Origin: DASQPR01 sp963797675
Lineage (GTDB): Bacteria; Actinomycetota; Actinomycetes; Mycobacteriales; Micromonosporaceae
NCBI GenBank assembly: GCA_963797675.1
Contig: CAWCQQ010000006.1
Span: forward strand, 620,001 to 684,000
Reading direction: 5' to 3'
DNA length: 64,000 nucleotides
Positions 8,736 to 16,870 of this stretch are shown one piece after another. A program made the position numbers and the translations under genes. Under the pieces are notes generated by a model. That model was not told the origin of the DNA and ran no database searches. It saw nothing but the letters and a program-made list of their open reading frames with translations. Numbering within the stretch: the stretch's first letter is position 1; the number at the start of each line of letters is the position of its first letter.

Positions 8736-10264
8736 GGCAGCTCCGTTAGCGTGATCTGACCGCTACGCAGCGCCGCGAGATGGCTGATCAGCCATGCGGA
8801 CCGGGTGGCGGCTGGTAGTGCGGCAAAGGCCCTGGCCGCCGTCGCCACATCGCTGCCTGCGGCCGGGCCGGCCACGCCGATACCGGAGCCGGCCGCTTGG
8901 TCGGCGTTGACGCCCGTCGGGATGCCCATGACGCTCAGCAGCCCGTAGGTGACAGCCTCGGCAGCGGGGTTCGCGTCGCTCGGCGGCCCGAGGAGCGCGG
9001 CGAGTACCTCGGACGCAGCCTGGGTGCGCAGATAGTCGCGGGCCGCGGAGCTGGCGAGCGCGGTCGGATCGGGCCCGCCGGACCCGAATGCGTCCGCGTC
9101 GTCGAACGCGTACTGCAGGGTTGGTCCGTCCTGGTCGGTCAGGGTGACGTCGACCGAGTAGTTGTCGCCTGCCAGCCGGCTCGCACCGAGGTCGACCTGG
9201 TCGACGCGGACCGGAGCGCCGGGCAGGCCGGCGACCGTGGACAGGACCGGCGCGAACGTCGCGGCCACGGCGGTAAGTTCGGCGCGGAACGCAGGATGGA
9301 CGCATACCGGCACCGGGCCCTGGGTGCAGACCGGTGTGTACGCGATCGGCCGGTCCGAGCCCGCGTCGTGGACCGCGGACACGGTCACGCCATGCGGTCC
9401 GTAGTGGGCAGTGGACACCAGTACGAGCGCGGTACCGGCGGCCACCACTCCGGCGGCGGTCACGCTCGCAGCAATCCGGCGTACCACCGTTGCCCCGGCG
9501 GCCGACAGGCCGAGCGCACCGAGGCCGACCGCGATCGCACCGACCAGGAACATGACTTTCAGGATGGACAGGTCGGCCGGCACCGGGTAGAACACGCCCG
9601 AGTCCAACGGCGGGACCTCCGAGTTCGGCGAGAGCAGCGACAGCCCGACGACGCCGGCCTGATTGTTGTCCACCGCCGCGCGGAACACCATGACGGAGAC
9701 CATCGTCGTCCCGATGACGGCCAATGGTGCGGTGAACCGGCTCGGGAACATCGCACCGGCGACGAATCCGACGGTGACGAACAGTGCGACACCGCCGCCG
9801 CCCACGGCAACCGGCCACCAGTACGGGCTGCCCCAGGTGGCGCGCGCGGCGGTCATCCCGAAGATCACGCCGACGGCACCGGCGTACGCCAGCAGCGCCC
9901 ACGCCACGGTCGCAGCCCAGGACGCGAGCTGGCGGATCCACCGGGGTCGAGCCGTGGTGGTCAGCAGATCACCGAGGCCGCACCGGTTTTCGCGCGCTCC
10001 GATCCAGGCGGCCAGACCGGCGGCGAACGGGCCCACATCCGGCATCACGTGGCCGGTGATGATCGCCGACATCTGGTCCCACACCGGCGGGTAGTTCTGT
10101 GCGGTGCGTATCGCGTCGAACCACAACAGCGCCGCCGCGACCGGCAGCATCCATGGCAGAGTGTTGCGGCGTACCTCGATGGCGAGCAGCCGGGCCGGTG
10201 CGGTGCCGGACCTGACGACGGCCCGCAGACCCCAGGAGGGTGCGGATGCGTTCAGAGCGCTCAT
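8732..10264 (-). CDS. ABC transporter permease-like membrane protein with extracytoplasmic domain
   Basis: A 510-residue protein with two blocks of hydrophobic helices (about residues 30-150 and 165-290) separated by short loops, then a long hydrophilic C-terminal half (about 300-510) with DDADAFGSGG and many Ala-rich helices. The helix pattern resembles ABC-2-type permeases. The C-terminal part has no motif I recognise and may lie outside the membrane. The start overlaps the ATPase stop by 4 nt (ATGA) and its own stop overlaps the next gene's start in the same way. By position it is the membrane partner of the ATPase at 10261-11004. The transported substrate cannot be read from sequence. Confidence 0.65.
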   Translation of the reverse strand: MSALNASAPSWGLRAVVRSGTAPARLLAIEVRRNTLPWMLPVAAALLWFDAIRTAQNYPPVWDQMSAIITGHVMPDVGPFAAGLAAWIGARENRCGLGDLLTTTARPRWIRQLASWAATVAWALLAYAGAVGVIFGMTAARATWGSPYWWPVAVGGGGVALFVTVGFVAGAMFPSRFTAPLAVIGTTMVSVMVFRAAVDNNQAGVVGLSLLSPNSEVPPLDSGVFYPVPADLSILKVMFLVGAIAVGLGALGLSAAGATVVRRIAASVTAAGVVAAGTALVLVSTAHYGPHGVTVSAVHDAGSDRPIAYTPVCTQGPVPVCVHPAFRAELTAVAATFAPVLSTVAGLPGAPVRVDQVDLGASRLAGDNYSVDVTLTDQDGPTLQYAFDDADAFGSGGPDPTALASSAARDYLRTQAASEVLAALLGPPSDANPAAEAVTYGLLSVMGIPTGVNADQAAGSGIGVAGPAAGSDVATAARAFAALPAATRSAWLISHLAALRSGQITLTELP

Positions 10265-11004
10265 GCTCGCGCCGCCGCGAGGACGGCGGAGTACCCGCGT
10301 TCCAGGGCGGTGTCGCCGGCGCCGTGTTCCGCGCCGCGTTCCACCAGGTCATCAGGGGTGCCACGGAAGACGACGCGGCCCTTGTCCATCAACGCCACCG
10401 CGGTGCATGCGGCTGCGACGTCCTCGACCAGGTGGGTACTGATGACCACGGTCGACCGCTGCCCGAGTTCGCGGATCATGGTCCGGAAGGCGACGCGTTG
10501 TTCCGGGTCGAGGCCGGCCGTCGGTTCGTCGAGGAGCAGGAGTTCCGGCTCGTTGACGATCGCCTGGGCGATGCCGACGCGGCGCAGCATGCCGCCGGAG
10601 AGCGTACGCAGCCGGGCGCGCGCCCGGTCGCCGAGACCGACCCGCTCGATCGCCGTCGCGACCGCAGTGGGTACGTCATCGGCGGGCATGTCCTTGAGCA
10701 GCGCGAAGTACTCGACGAACTCAGCGACCGTGAACCGGGGATAGAACCCGAGGTTCTGCGGCAGGTACCCCAATCGGCGGCGGATCTCGCGCCGCGGGCC
10801 GTACACGGACGGGTCCCGGTCGAGCAGGCGCAGGTGCCCGGCGCTCGGCGTGATCACGGTTGCCATCATCCGCAGCAGCGTGGTCTTCCCGGCGCCGTTC
10901 GGTCCGAGCAGGCCGTACACGCCGGGACCGGCGGACCAGCTGACGTCGGCGACGGCCTGCGCGCGGCCGAACGTACGGGTCACGTCCTGGATCTCGATGT
11001 TCAT
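10261..11004 (-). CDS. ABC transporter ATP-binding protein
   Basis: A 247-residue ATPase. Visible motifs are Walker A GPNGAGKTT (about 36-44), a Q-loop region (GYLPQNLGFYP), the signature LSGGMLRR (about 135), Walker B LLLLDEPTAGLD and the switch His in VISTHLVEDV. It belongs to the CcmA/DrrA-like exporter ATPases that work with ABC-2-type permeases. The same frame extends upstream as an ORF, but the start MNIEIQDVTRTF at 11004 is chosen because the Walker spacing is then normal, GAGAGG lies upstream, and the ATG overlaps the previous stop (ATGA). It is translationally coupled to genes on both sides of the sigma-factor operon. Confidence 0.9.
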   Translation of the reverse strand: MNIEIQDVTRTFGRAQAVADVSWSAGPGVYGLLGPNGAGKTTLLRMMATVITPSAGHLRLLDRDPSVYGPRREIRRRLGYLPQNLGFYPRFTVAEFVEYFALLKDMPADDVPTAVATAIERVGLGDRARARLRTLSGGMLRRVGIAQAIVNEPELLLLDEPTAGLDPEQRVAFRTMIRELGQRSTVVISTHLVEDVAAACTAVALMDKGRVVFRGTPDDLVERGAEHGAGDTALERGYSAVLAAARA

Positions 11005-11732
11005 CGCGTTCCTCTCGGGGAGCGGATTGTGTAGCCGACGACGACGCCGCAGACCGCGGCGAACAGCAGGTACGGCAGGGTGAGTGCGTGGTCGGTGATC
11101 GCGGTGGTGACGCTTCCCGCCGCCGTACCGGACAGCACGATCGCCGCCCAGACTCCGAGGCCGACCGCGACACCGAGACCGGGGGAGCCGGAAGCGGTCG
11201 ATACGGCCAGCGACAACGCGCACAACGCGGTCATCGGCACCATCCAGATGAAGGTGACCGCGACGATCGTGTGCCCGCCGGCTCCGGCCGACGATGCCGC
11301 CGAGGCCAGTACGCCGACCAGCGCGTTCAAGCCGAAGACCACCAGCGACCGGACCAGCAGGACCAGCCGGTCGCTGACCGCCATGCTCCGCGACAGTTCC
11401 CAGGCCGGATCCACACCCGGCCCGTACGCGAACGCGATCCCGACCGCGGCCACCGGTGGTGCGAGCAGCGGCACCCAGGGCACGCCGGTTGCGATCGTGG
11501 CCGCCGCACCGACCGAGATCACCACGACCGACGCGATCATCGACGCCAGCAGCAACGACGGGGTCGTGACCAGCGCCCGGGCCAGTCCGGGTGACCGCAG
11601 CAGACGTCCTGCCCAGCGTTCTACCGTGCCGGGACGACGTCGCCATACCTGGGCCGCGATCCCCAGCCACACCCGGCCGAGATCGACATCGACCGGAGCG
11701 GCGTCCCGCGTGGATTCCCCCATGTCGGTCAT
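11001..11732 (-). CDS. membrane protein co-encoded with ECF sigma factor (possible anti-sigma/ABC accessory)
   Basis: A 243-residue protein with a ~50-residue hydrophilic N-terminus (VWRRRPGTVERWAGRLLRS) and about six membrane helices from residue 55 onward. Proteins of this type occur repeatedly in actinobacteria between an ECF sigma factor and an ABC ATPase and are often labelled zf-HC2-like, but the zinc-binding His-x3-Cys-x2-Cys is not present here. Its position directly after the sigma gene, with a 4-nt overlap, makes membrane tethering of the sigma factor or a transporter role plausible. Neither is proven by the sequence. Confidence 0.65.
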   Translation of the reverse strand: MTDMGESTRDAAPVDVDLGRVWLGIAAQVWRRRPGTVERWAGRLLRSPGLARALVTTPSLLLASMIASVVVISVGAAATIATGVPWVPLLAPPVAAVGIAFAYGPGVDPAWELSRSMAVSDRLVLLVRSLVVFGLNALVGVLASAASSAGAGGHTIVAVTFIWMVPMTALCALSLAVSTASGSPGLGVAVGLGVWAAIVLSGTAAGSVTTAITDHALTLPYLLFAAVCGVVVGYTIRSPRGTR

Positions 11733-12310
11733 CGCTCACCCCCTTGTGACATCGGACCGCCCAGGGCGGCTCGCAAGATCCGTCGGACCCGGTGCGCCCG
11801 GCTCTTCACGGTTCCCGGCGGTACGCCCAGCAGGCGGGCCACCTCATTGATCGGACGGTCCTCGACGTACATCAACTGCCACACCTCCCGGTCCGCGCTC
11901 CCGTCCGGCCCCAGTTCTTCGGCCGCCCGGGCAATGTCCAGCCTCGTCAGCGCCGCCTCGGCCGGATCGGGTACGGCGTCACCCGCGTCGGGCGACTCGA
12001 TAGCCAGCTCGGCCGGGCCGCGTCGTCGCAGGTAGAGCGCGGCCTGGCGGCGGGCGATGCCCCACAGCCATGCGCCGACGGCACCGTGCGGTCGGTATCC
12101 GCCTGCGCCGGACCACACCGCGAGGAACGTCTCCTGCAGCACATCCTCGACATCGCTGGCCGCCAGAACCGTCCGCAGGCGCGTCGCCAGCCACGGCGCG
12201 TGCCGGGCGAACAGCTCCCGCAACGCTCCGTCGTCGCCGTCGGCGACCCGCATGATCAGTTCTACGTCGTCCATCAACTCTCTATTGCGTCTGACGTCGA
12301 GATGGTTCAC
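11729..12310 (-). CDS. ECF-family RNA polymerase sigma factor
   Basis: A 193-residue group 4 sigma factor. Region 2 is at about residues 20-90 (ALRELFARHAPWLATRL, then DVEDVLQETFLAVW), the core-binding and -10 recognising part. Region 4 is at about 130-180 (VWQLMYVEDRPINEVARLLGVPPGTVKSRAHRVRRIL), the helix-turn-helix for the -35 element. GTG at 12310 gives the start used; an internal ATG at 12274 (MDDVELIMRV) fits typical ECF N-termini equally well. It heads a five-gene operon in which every junction is an ATGA overlap, so it probably controls its own membrane protein and ABC transporter. The target promoter is unknown. Confidence 0.9.
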   Translation of the reverse strand: MNHLDVRRNRELMDDVELIMRVADGDDGALRELFARHAPWLATRLRTVLAASDVEDVLQETFLAVWSGAGGYRPHGAVGAWLWGIARRQAALYLRRRGPAELAIESPDAGDAVPDPAEAALTRLDIARAAEELGPDGSADREVWQLMYVEDRPINEVARLLGVPPGTVKSRAHRVRRILRAALGGPMSQGGER

Positions 12311-12440
12311 GCAGTGTGCGACGAGATATCACGGCAGGCCAACCCGTGCCCGACGAGCGTCGGGAAATCTGGCCGCAACAAAGCATTTGCGTGGGGTGTG
12401 TCGTCGGGCCCAACGTTTCGACGATTTCTCGGACCGGCAG

Positions 12441-12657
12441 CCACTGGCCACGACGCCGCTTCCGGCGGCATCAGTGACGACGTCGTTCACCACGGTGACG
12501 GCGCCGCTGTCGTACACCGGTCTGGTCGACGGTCGGTCGGGCGACCTCCGGCTCGGGCGTTACCAGTGGGTTCGGCAAGATCGTGCCGAGCGGTGCCTGG
12601 GTCGACGAGAGCAGCGTCGGGGACGGATGGCTGCAGGTCCGCGGCACGCTGAACTGA
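12441..12657 (+). pseudogene. possible frameshifted remnant of a secreted protein tail in a gene-poor gap
   Basis: The 450-nt gap 12311-12760 has no intact gene. On the plus strand one frame reads VTTSFTTVTAPLSYTGLVDG (about 12468-12530), which is protein-like. A second frame, shifted by one base, then reads SGFGKIVPSGAWVDESSVG and ends WLQVRGTLN at the TGA 12655-12657, while its own upstream part contains a stop at 12496. This looks like the decayed 3' end of an exported beta-rich protein with one indel near 12530. I could not identify the family, and chance remains possible. Confidence 0.25.
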
Positions 12658-12760
12658 CCGGCCGACAGATCCGGCGGCCCCGCACCCGGTATCGGGCGCG
12701 GAGCCGCCGTCGGTCGTGCGAAAGCAGGCGATCACGGTCCGCGACAGAGTGAAGCTGACG

Positions 12761-13333
12761 TCAGCGTTCGAAGACGCCGGTCAGCCGGCTGCGCCCGAGG
12801 ACGGGTGGAGTGACGGCAGACAGGAGGGCGCGAGGGCGCGCCCGGTCCAGCGCCGTTGCATCGAGACTGCTGCCCACGGGCGTTTCGAGGGCGAACAGTT
12901 GAAAGATGTAGCGGTGCGGACCATGGCCTTTGATGGGTGCGGGACCGTGGTATCCGCGTCCGATCACGGACCGTAGCACCCGTACACCCGGGCCGGGCTG
13001 CTTCGCGGCCAGGGCACCGGGTTCCAGGTGCATGGCCGCCGGGTCGATGAGGGCGACGCAGTGCACGGCGGGTTTGGCTATGGGGACGTCGATGTCCTCG
13101 ACGACCAGCAGGAGCTGTGCCGTGCCGGGTGGGAGCGCGGTCCAGGTCAGGTGGGGGGACCGGTTGGCGCCGCCGATGTTCCTCGCGCAGTGCTCGAGCG
13201 GCATGGCGCCGCCGTGACTGAAGTCTCGGCTCGTGAGGGTCAGCAACTCGGCGCCGTAGAGATTGGGCAGGTTCCAGGCCGTGTGCGTCTCACCAGCCCT
13301 GCGATTGTTCAGGAGTCGGCCGACCAGGCTCAT
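12761..13333 (-). CDS. YbhB/YbcL-type PEBP (Raf-kinase-inhibitor-like) protein
   Basis: A 190-residue phosphatidylethanolamine-binding-protein fold. The family signatures are visible: SPHLTWTALPPGTAQLLLVV, then DIDVP (the D-x-D-x-P anion-pocket motif), and later GYHGPAPIKGHGPHRYIF (the GP-x-P and GPHRY motif). Bacterial members bind small anionic or lipid ligands in the cytoplasm; their physiological role is largely unknown. The ATG overlaps the stop of the MFS-isochorismatase gene by 4 nt (ATGA), so it is the last gene of a MarR-headed operon and probably contributes to the same drug- or metabolite-handling response. Confidence 0.85.
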   Translation of the reverse strand: MSLVGRLLNNRRAGETHTAWNLPNLYGAELLTLTSRDFSHGGAMPLEHCARNIGGANRSPHLTWTALPPGTAQLLLVVEDIDVPIAKPAVHCVALIDPAAMHLEPGALAAKQPGPGVRVLRSVIGRGYHGPAPIKGHGPHRYIFQLFALETPVGSSLDATALDRARPRALLSAVTPPVLGRSRLTGVFER

Positions 13334-15630
13334 CGTGTGGCCTCGACCTTCTCAATGACCTCGGCGGTGACGGCCGTTTCGCCGATCTTGGGGAAGACGC
13401 GCTCGATGCTGTGGCGGTGGGATTCGGCGTCGGGGTCGCTCATCGCGTCGGTGGCCACGACGACGTGGTAGCCGTAGTCGGAGGCGGAGCGTGCGGTCGA
13501 CTCCACGCCGGCACTGGTCGAGATCCCGGCGAGCACGATCTGGGTGACGCCCAGATCCCGCAGGAGGGTGTCGAGTCCGGTGTCGTGGAAGGCGCTGCGT
13601 CGTCGCTTGGTGATCAGGTGATCGGTCGGCTGCACGTCGAGCTCGTCGATCAGGTCGGCCCAGCCGGGCGGCAGTGCGTCGCCGCCTCCAGACCGTCCGG
13701 CCTCGGTGCGTCCCGGCGCGCGGCCGGTGACGTTGACCAGGACCACGGGCAGGCCATGCCGACGGAACTCGGCGGCCAGACGCGCCGCATGGTGGACGAC
13801 AGCGGTGACCGAAGCGTCGCGGTGGGCCGAGACGATGCCCTTCTGCAGGTCGATCACCACCAGCGCGGATGTGGGATCGATCGTTGTCAGTGCCATGGTT
13901 GTTTCTCCTGTGAGCGACGGATTGTTGCGGGGGGTTGTGGCGGTGGGGCTGCTCGTGCCGCGCAGCAGGGAGGCGATCGCGGCGAAAAAGGCCAGGATCG
14001 CGCCGAAGGCGAACACGATGACCAGGCCCGAGTGGAAGGGGCCGGAGATCAGGTATGGGAAGAACTCACGTCCGGTCAGGGCCTGTCGCTGGGCTGCTGT
14101 CAGATTGGCCAGAACTCCGCTCGGTTGCAGGAGGTGCTGGATCGGATTGACGCCCAGTTGGGCGGCGAACAGCGACGAGACCGGAGGCAGGCTGCCGACC
14201 TGGGCGGCGATGTGGGCCGGGACGCCGTGCTGTTGCAGGCTGCTGGTGAGGGTGTGCGGGAGGCTGCTGGCCAGTCCGGCGATCATCAGGGAGAAGAACA
14301 CGCCGATGGAGACCGCGGTACCTGAGTTCTGGAAGGTTGCCCGCATGCCGGAGGCAACGCCGCGCAGGTGGCTCGGCACGCTGCCCATGATGGAGGAGGA
14401 GTTGGGGGAGGCGAACATGCCGCTGGCGATTCCGTTGAGTGCGATCAGCATCGCGAAGATCCAGTAGCTGAAGTCGACCGGCAGGAGCATCAGCCCCAGG
14501 AAGCTGGCGCCGAACAGTAGCGCTCCGCAGGTGGCCAGACCCCGGGAGCCGATGCGGTCAGACAGGTATCCCGACATCGGGCCCGCGGCGAGGAAGCCGG
14601 CGGTGAGCGGCAGCATGAAGATGCCGGCCCACAGCGGTGTGTTGCTGTAGTCGTAGCCATGCAGTGGCAGCCAGATGCCCTGAAGCCAGATGATCAGTAC
14701 GAACTGCATGCCGCCGCGGCCGATCGAGATGGCGAGGCCTGCCACGTTGCCGAAGGTGAATGCCCGCTGGCGGAAGAGGTCCAGTTGGACCATCGGCGCG
14801 GAGACCCGGTTCTCGATGACGACGAACGCTGCCAGGAGCACCAGTCCGCCGACGATCAGTCCATCAACCCGCGGGTTGGTCCAGCCCATAGTGTGTCCGC
14901 CGTAGGGCTGCAGGCCGGAGGTGACCGCGATGAGGACGGCGCTCAGCCCCACCGCGAAGGTGAGGTTGCCCCACCAGTCGATCCGGCCGCCGCCGCGGCT
15001 GCCGCTATCGCGCAGAGTGCGATAGGCCCACAGCGTGAAGAAGAGGCCGACAGGCACGTTCACCCAGAACACCGCCCGCCAGTCCCAGGCCGCGAGCAGG
15101 CCGCCCGCGACCAGGCCGATGAACATCCCGGCGAGCCCGGAGACCTGGTTGATGCCCAGGGCGAAGCCCCGCTGCTCCTTGGGAAAGGCGTCGGTCAGGA
15201 TCGCGGCCGAGTTGGCGGTGAGCATCGAGCCACCGACCGCCTGCAGCACCCGCCAGCCGATCAGCCACATCGCTCCGCGACTGCCGTCGAACGGGTCGAA
15301 GGACAGCAGGATCGAGGCGAAGGTGAAGACCGCGAAGCCGGCGTTGTAGATCCGTACCCGCCCGAACATGTCGCCCAGGCGGCCCACGGTGACCACCAGG
15401 ACCGCTTGGACCAGCCGATACCCCATGATCATCCACAGCAGGTAGGCGATGTTGCCCGGCGCCAGCGGGTCCAGGTGTACACCCCGGAAGATCGCCGGCA
15501 AGGCGATGAGCACGATCGAGCCGTCCAGTGCGGACATGAAGACCGCGGCGGTCGTGTTCGTCAGGGCCGTCCACTTGTACCGGTCGCCGGCCGACCGGCG
15601 GGCAGCGAGCGTCTCGGGCACGTCACTCAT
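13330..15630 (-). CDS. DHA2-family MFS efflux transporter fused in frame to an isochorismatase-like hydrolase domain
   Basis: One uninterrupted 766-codon frame. Residues about 20-555 are a 14-helix drug:proton antiporter: motif A-like GRLGDMFGRVRIY, the N-terminal SALDGSIVLIALP, and motif C-like SGLAGMFIGLVAGG. Residues 579-766 are a complete isochorismatase/cysteine-hydrolase fold starting MALTTIDPTSALVVIDLQKG. The acid Asp (VVIDLQKG) and the Lys (LITKRRRSAF) of the usual triad are present, but the cysteine position reads GISTSAGVESTAR, with Gly instead of Cys. An internal AGGAG lies 8 nt before the ATG of the second domain (13896), so a stand-alone 188-aa hydrolase may also be made. The linker is only a hydrophilic ~25 residues. 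The MarR gene lies 30 nt upstream. It probably exports a small aromatic or drug-like compound. Confidence 0.85.
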   Translation of the reverse strand: MSDVPETLAARRSAGDRYKWTALTNTTAAVFMSALDGSIVLIALPAIFRGVHLDPLAPGNIAYLLWMIMGYRLVQAVLVVTVGRLGDMFGRVRIYNAGFAVFTFASILLSFDPFDGSRGAMWLIGWRVLQAVGGSMLTANSAAILTDAFPKEQRGFALGINQVSGLAGMFIGLVAGGLLAAWDWRAVFWVNVPVGLFFTLWAYRTLRDSGSRGGGRIDWWGNLTFAVGLSAVLIAVTSGLQPYGGHTMGWTNPRVDGLIVGGLVLLAAFVVIENRVSAPMVQLDLFRQRAFTFGNVAGLAISIGRGGMQFVLIIWLQGIWLPLHGYDYSNTPLWAGIFMLPLTAGFLAAGPMSGYLSDRIGSRGLATCGALLFGASFLGLMLLPVDFSYWIFAMLIALNGIASGMFASPNSSSIMGSVPSHLRGVASGMRATFQNSGTAVSIGVFFSLMIAGLASSLPHTLTSSLQQHGVPAHIAAQVGSLPPVSSLFAAQLGVNPIQHLLQPSGVLANLTAAQRQALTGREFFPYLISGPFHSGLVIVFAFGAILAFFAAIASLLRGTSSPTATTPRNNPSLTGETTMALTTIDPTSALVVIDLQKGIVSAHRDASVTAVVHHAARLAAEFRRHGLPVVLVNVTGRAPGRTEAGRSGGGDALPPGWADLIDELDVQPTDHLITKRRRSAFHDTGLDTLLRDLGVTQIVLAGISTSAGVESTARSASDYGYHVVVATDAMSDPDAESHRHSIERVFPKIGETAVTAEVIEKVEATR
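13894..13909 (-). promoter_or_regulatory. internal Shine-Dalgarno and start codon for the isochorismatase domain
   Basis: On the minus strand AGGAG (13909-13905) stands 8 nt before an in-frame ATG (13896-13894) that coincides with the first residue of the hydrolase domain. This is the layout of two former neighbouring genes whose separating stop codon is absent. Confidence 0.7.
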
Positions 15631-15660
15631 CAGCGTGCTTCCTCATGGTTGGGCGCTGCA

Positions 15661-16101
15661 TTAGATGTTCTGGGCCAGCCGCTCCAGCAGCAGCGCTGCC
15701 GCTGTGAGCTGCTTCAGTTCGGTCCGCGTGAACGCGCCGCCGGTCAAGGCCTGGGCGATGAGTTCGGCACGCGCGTTGCGTTTGTTCTTCAGCGCCTGCA
15801 TGCCGGCCTCGGTCACCGTCAGCAGCACGCGCCTGCCGTCGACCGGGTCCGGGTGACGTTCGATCAAGCCGCGGGCCCGTAATGCACTGAGCGTCGTCCC
15901 CATCGCCTGCGCCGTGATCTGCACCTCCCGCGCCAATGCCGAGGAGGTGGTGGGTCCCGAGCGATCCAGGTACGACAGGGCAGTCCGTTCGGGCATGGTG
16001 AGCCCGCCTCCGGTGGGTACCTGGCGGACCCGACGCACCAGAACGCTGATGCTCGCGAGGAGAGCCGCAGCGACATCGTCGGAATCAGGATCGTCGTTCA
16101 T
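15661..16101 (-). CDS. MarR-family transcriptional regulator
   Basis: A 146-residue winged-helix protein: LTMPERTALSYLDRSG, the recognition region TSSALAREVQITAQAMGTTLSALRARGLIERHPDP and the wing VDGRRVLLTVTEAG are typical of MarR. It is read in the same direction as, and 30 nt upstream of, the MFS-isochorismatase and PEBP genes, so it is probably the ligand-responsive repressor of that operon. The ATG at 16101 is preceded by an AT-rich imperfect palindrome and a TAGACT -10 box 6 nt away, pointing to a leaderless, self-repressed transcript. Confidence 0.9.
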   Translation of the reverse strand: MNDDPDSDDVAAALLASISVLVRRVRQVPTGGGLTMPERTALSYLDRSGPTTSSALAREVQITAQAMGTTLSALRARGLIERHPDPVDGRRVLLTVTEAGMQALKNKRNARAELIAQALTGGAFTRTELKQLTAAALLLERLAQNI

Positions 16102-16119
16102 ATACTAAGTCTAGCTTAT
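16099..16119 (-). promoter_or_regulatory. leaderless promoter and candidate MarR operator
   Basis: The minus-strand sequence ATAAGCTAGACTTAGTAT abuts the ATG. TAGACT fits a TANNNT -10 box 6 nt from the start codon, and the arms TAAG/CTTA around CTAGA form an imperfect palindrome overlapping it. This A/T-rich patch contrasts sharply with its surroundings. Confidence 0.55.
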
Positions 16120-16196
16120 CAATCTGCCTTATGGTTATTCGGGGCGACGACGCTTCAGGCGCCAGCCATGGTCGTCGGCTGGCTATCCTCCTGGGC

Positions 16197-16772
16197 ATGC
16201 TGATTCACGTCGAAGCGGTCGCTTCCGTGCAGGTCGATCGTGATGCCCACTTCTTCTGGGAGCGAGACGTCTCGTTTGGCCACGACTGTTTCATCTGTCG
16301 CCGTACGCGACGCACAGTCTCCGTGGCCTACGGAGCCGAGGAAGGTCGCTGCTTCTCATCCCGGAAGCCACCTGAGAGTGCCGGTGCCGGCATTCACACC
16401 TTCGACACGGCGTACTTCGTACATCCGGTGCCTGTGCGGATTTCGGCGTTCGACGTTTCGCAGCGTAGGGACGACGGGGTCGATCATCACGCCGTGCGAT
16501 GCCGGTTGAGTTACTGGTCGGCGCCGTTCGAGGACGCGAAGCGTCATGAGGTATCCCGGCCGCTTCCGATCGCTGCGTGGATTCGGCTGAACTTCAGCCT
16601 GGGCTGCCGTGCCTGCTACGGCAGTGGGCACGCGGACGCTCTTGGACGACCGGGCAAACATTCGATTCAATCCAATACGGTCTGGCCGTGGTCGATGACC
16701 TGTCCGACGTGCGAGCGAACCCTACTCATAGCCGATGCTGGCCCGACGATGTCATTGATAGAGCCAAATTGA
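16197..16772 (+). CDS. hypothetical protein with paired CxxC motifs
   Basis: The protein has 191 residues from ATG 16197, which is preceded by a TATCCT box at 7 nt (leaderless pattern). In-frame ATG 16131 would add 22 low-quality residues. Cys pairs are visible early (CFIC, around residue 30) and late (CRACYGSGH, about 142, and CPTC, about 174), suggesting a metal-binding or zinc-ribbon-like structure. The rest has ordinary mixed composition with Trp- and Phe-rich stretches (LSYWSAPFEDA). I do not recognise the family. It is transcribed divergently from the MarR gene at 16101. Base composition is less GC-rich than its neighbours, a possible sign of acquisition. Confidence 0.5.
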   Translation: MLIHVEAVASVQVDRDAHFFWERDVSFGHDCFICRRTRRTVSVAYGAEEGRCFSSRKPPESAGAGIHTFDTAYFVHPVPVRISAFDVSQRRDDGVDHHAVRCRLSYWSAPFEDAKRHEVSRPLPIAAWIRLNFSLGCRACYGSGHADALGRPGKHSIQSNTVWPWSMTCPTCERTLLIADAGPTMSLIEPN

Positions 16773-16870
16773 GTGGGCGAGCACGAGATCAACTGTCACG
16801 CATGTCCCGGGACGGAAACCGGCGGGGGATCCGACGACCATTCACCGACCGGATGGACCGGCAACGCCGG

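Noticed and set aside
12311..12760. Small minus-strand frames in the gap (12329-12517, 12487-12735)
   Set aside because: Compositionally poor, no ribosome binding sites and no recognisable domains.
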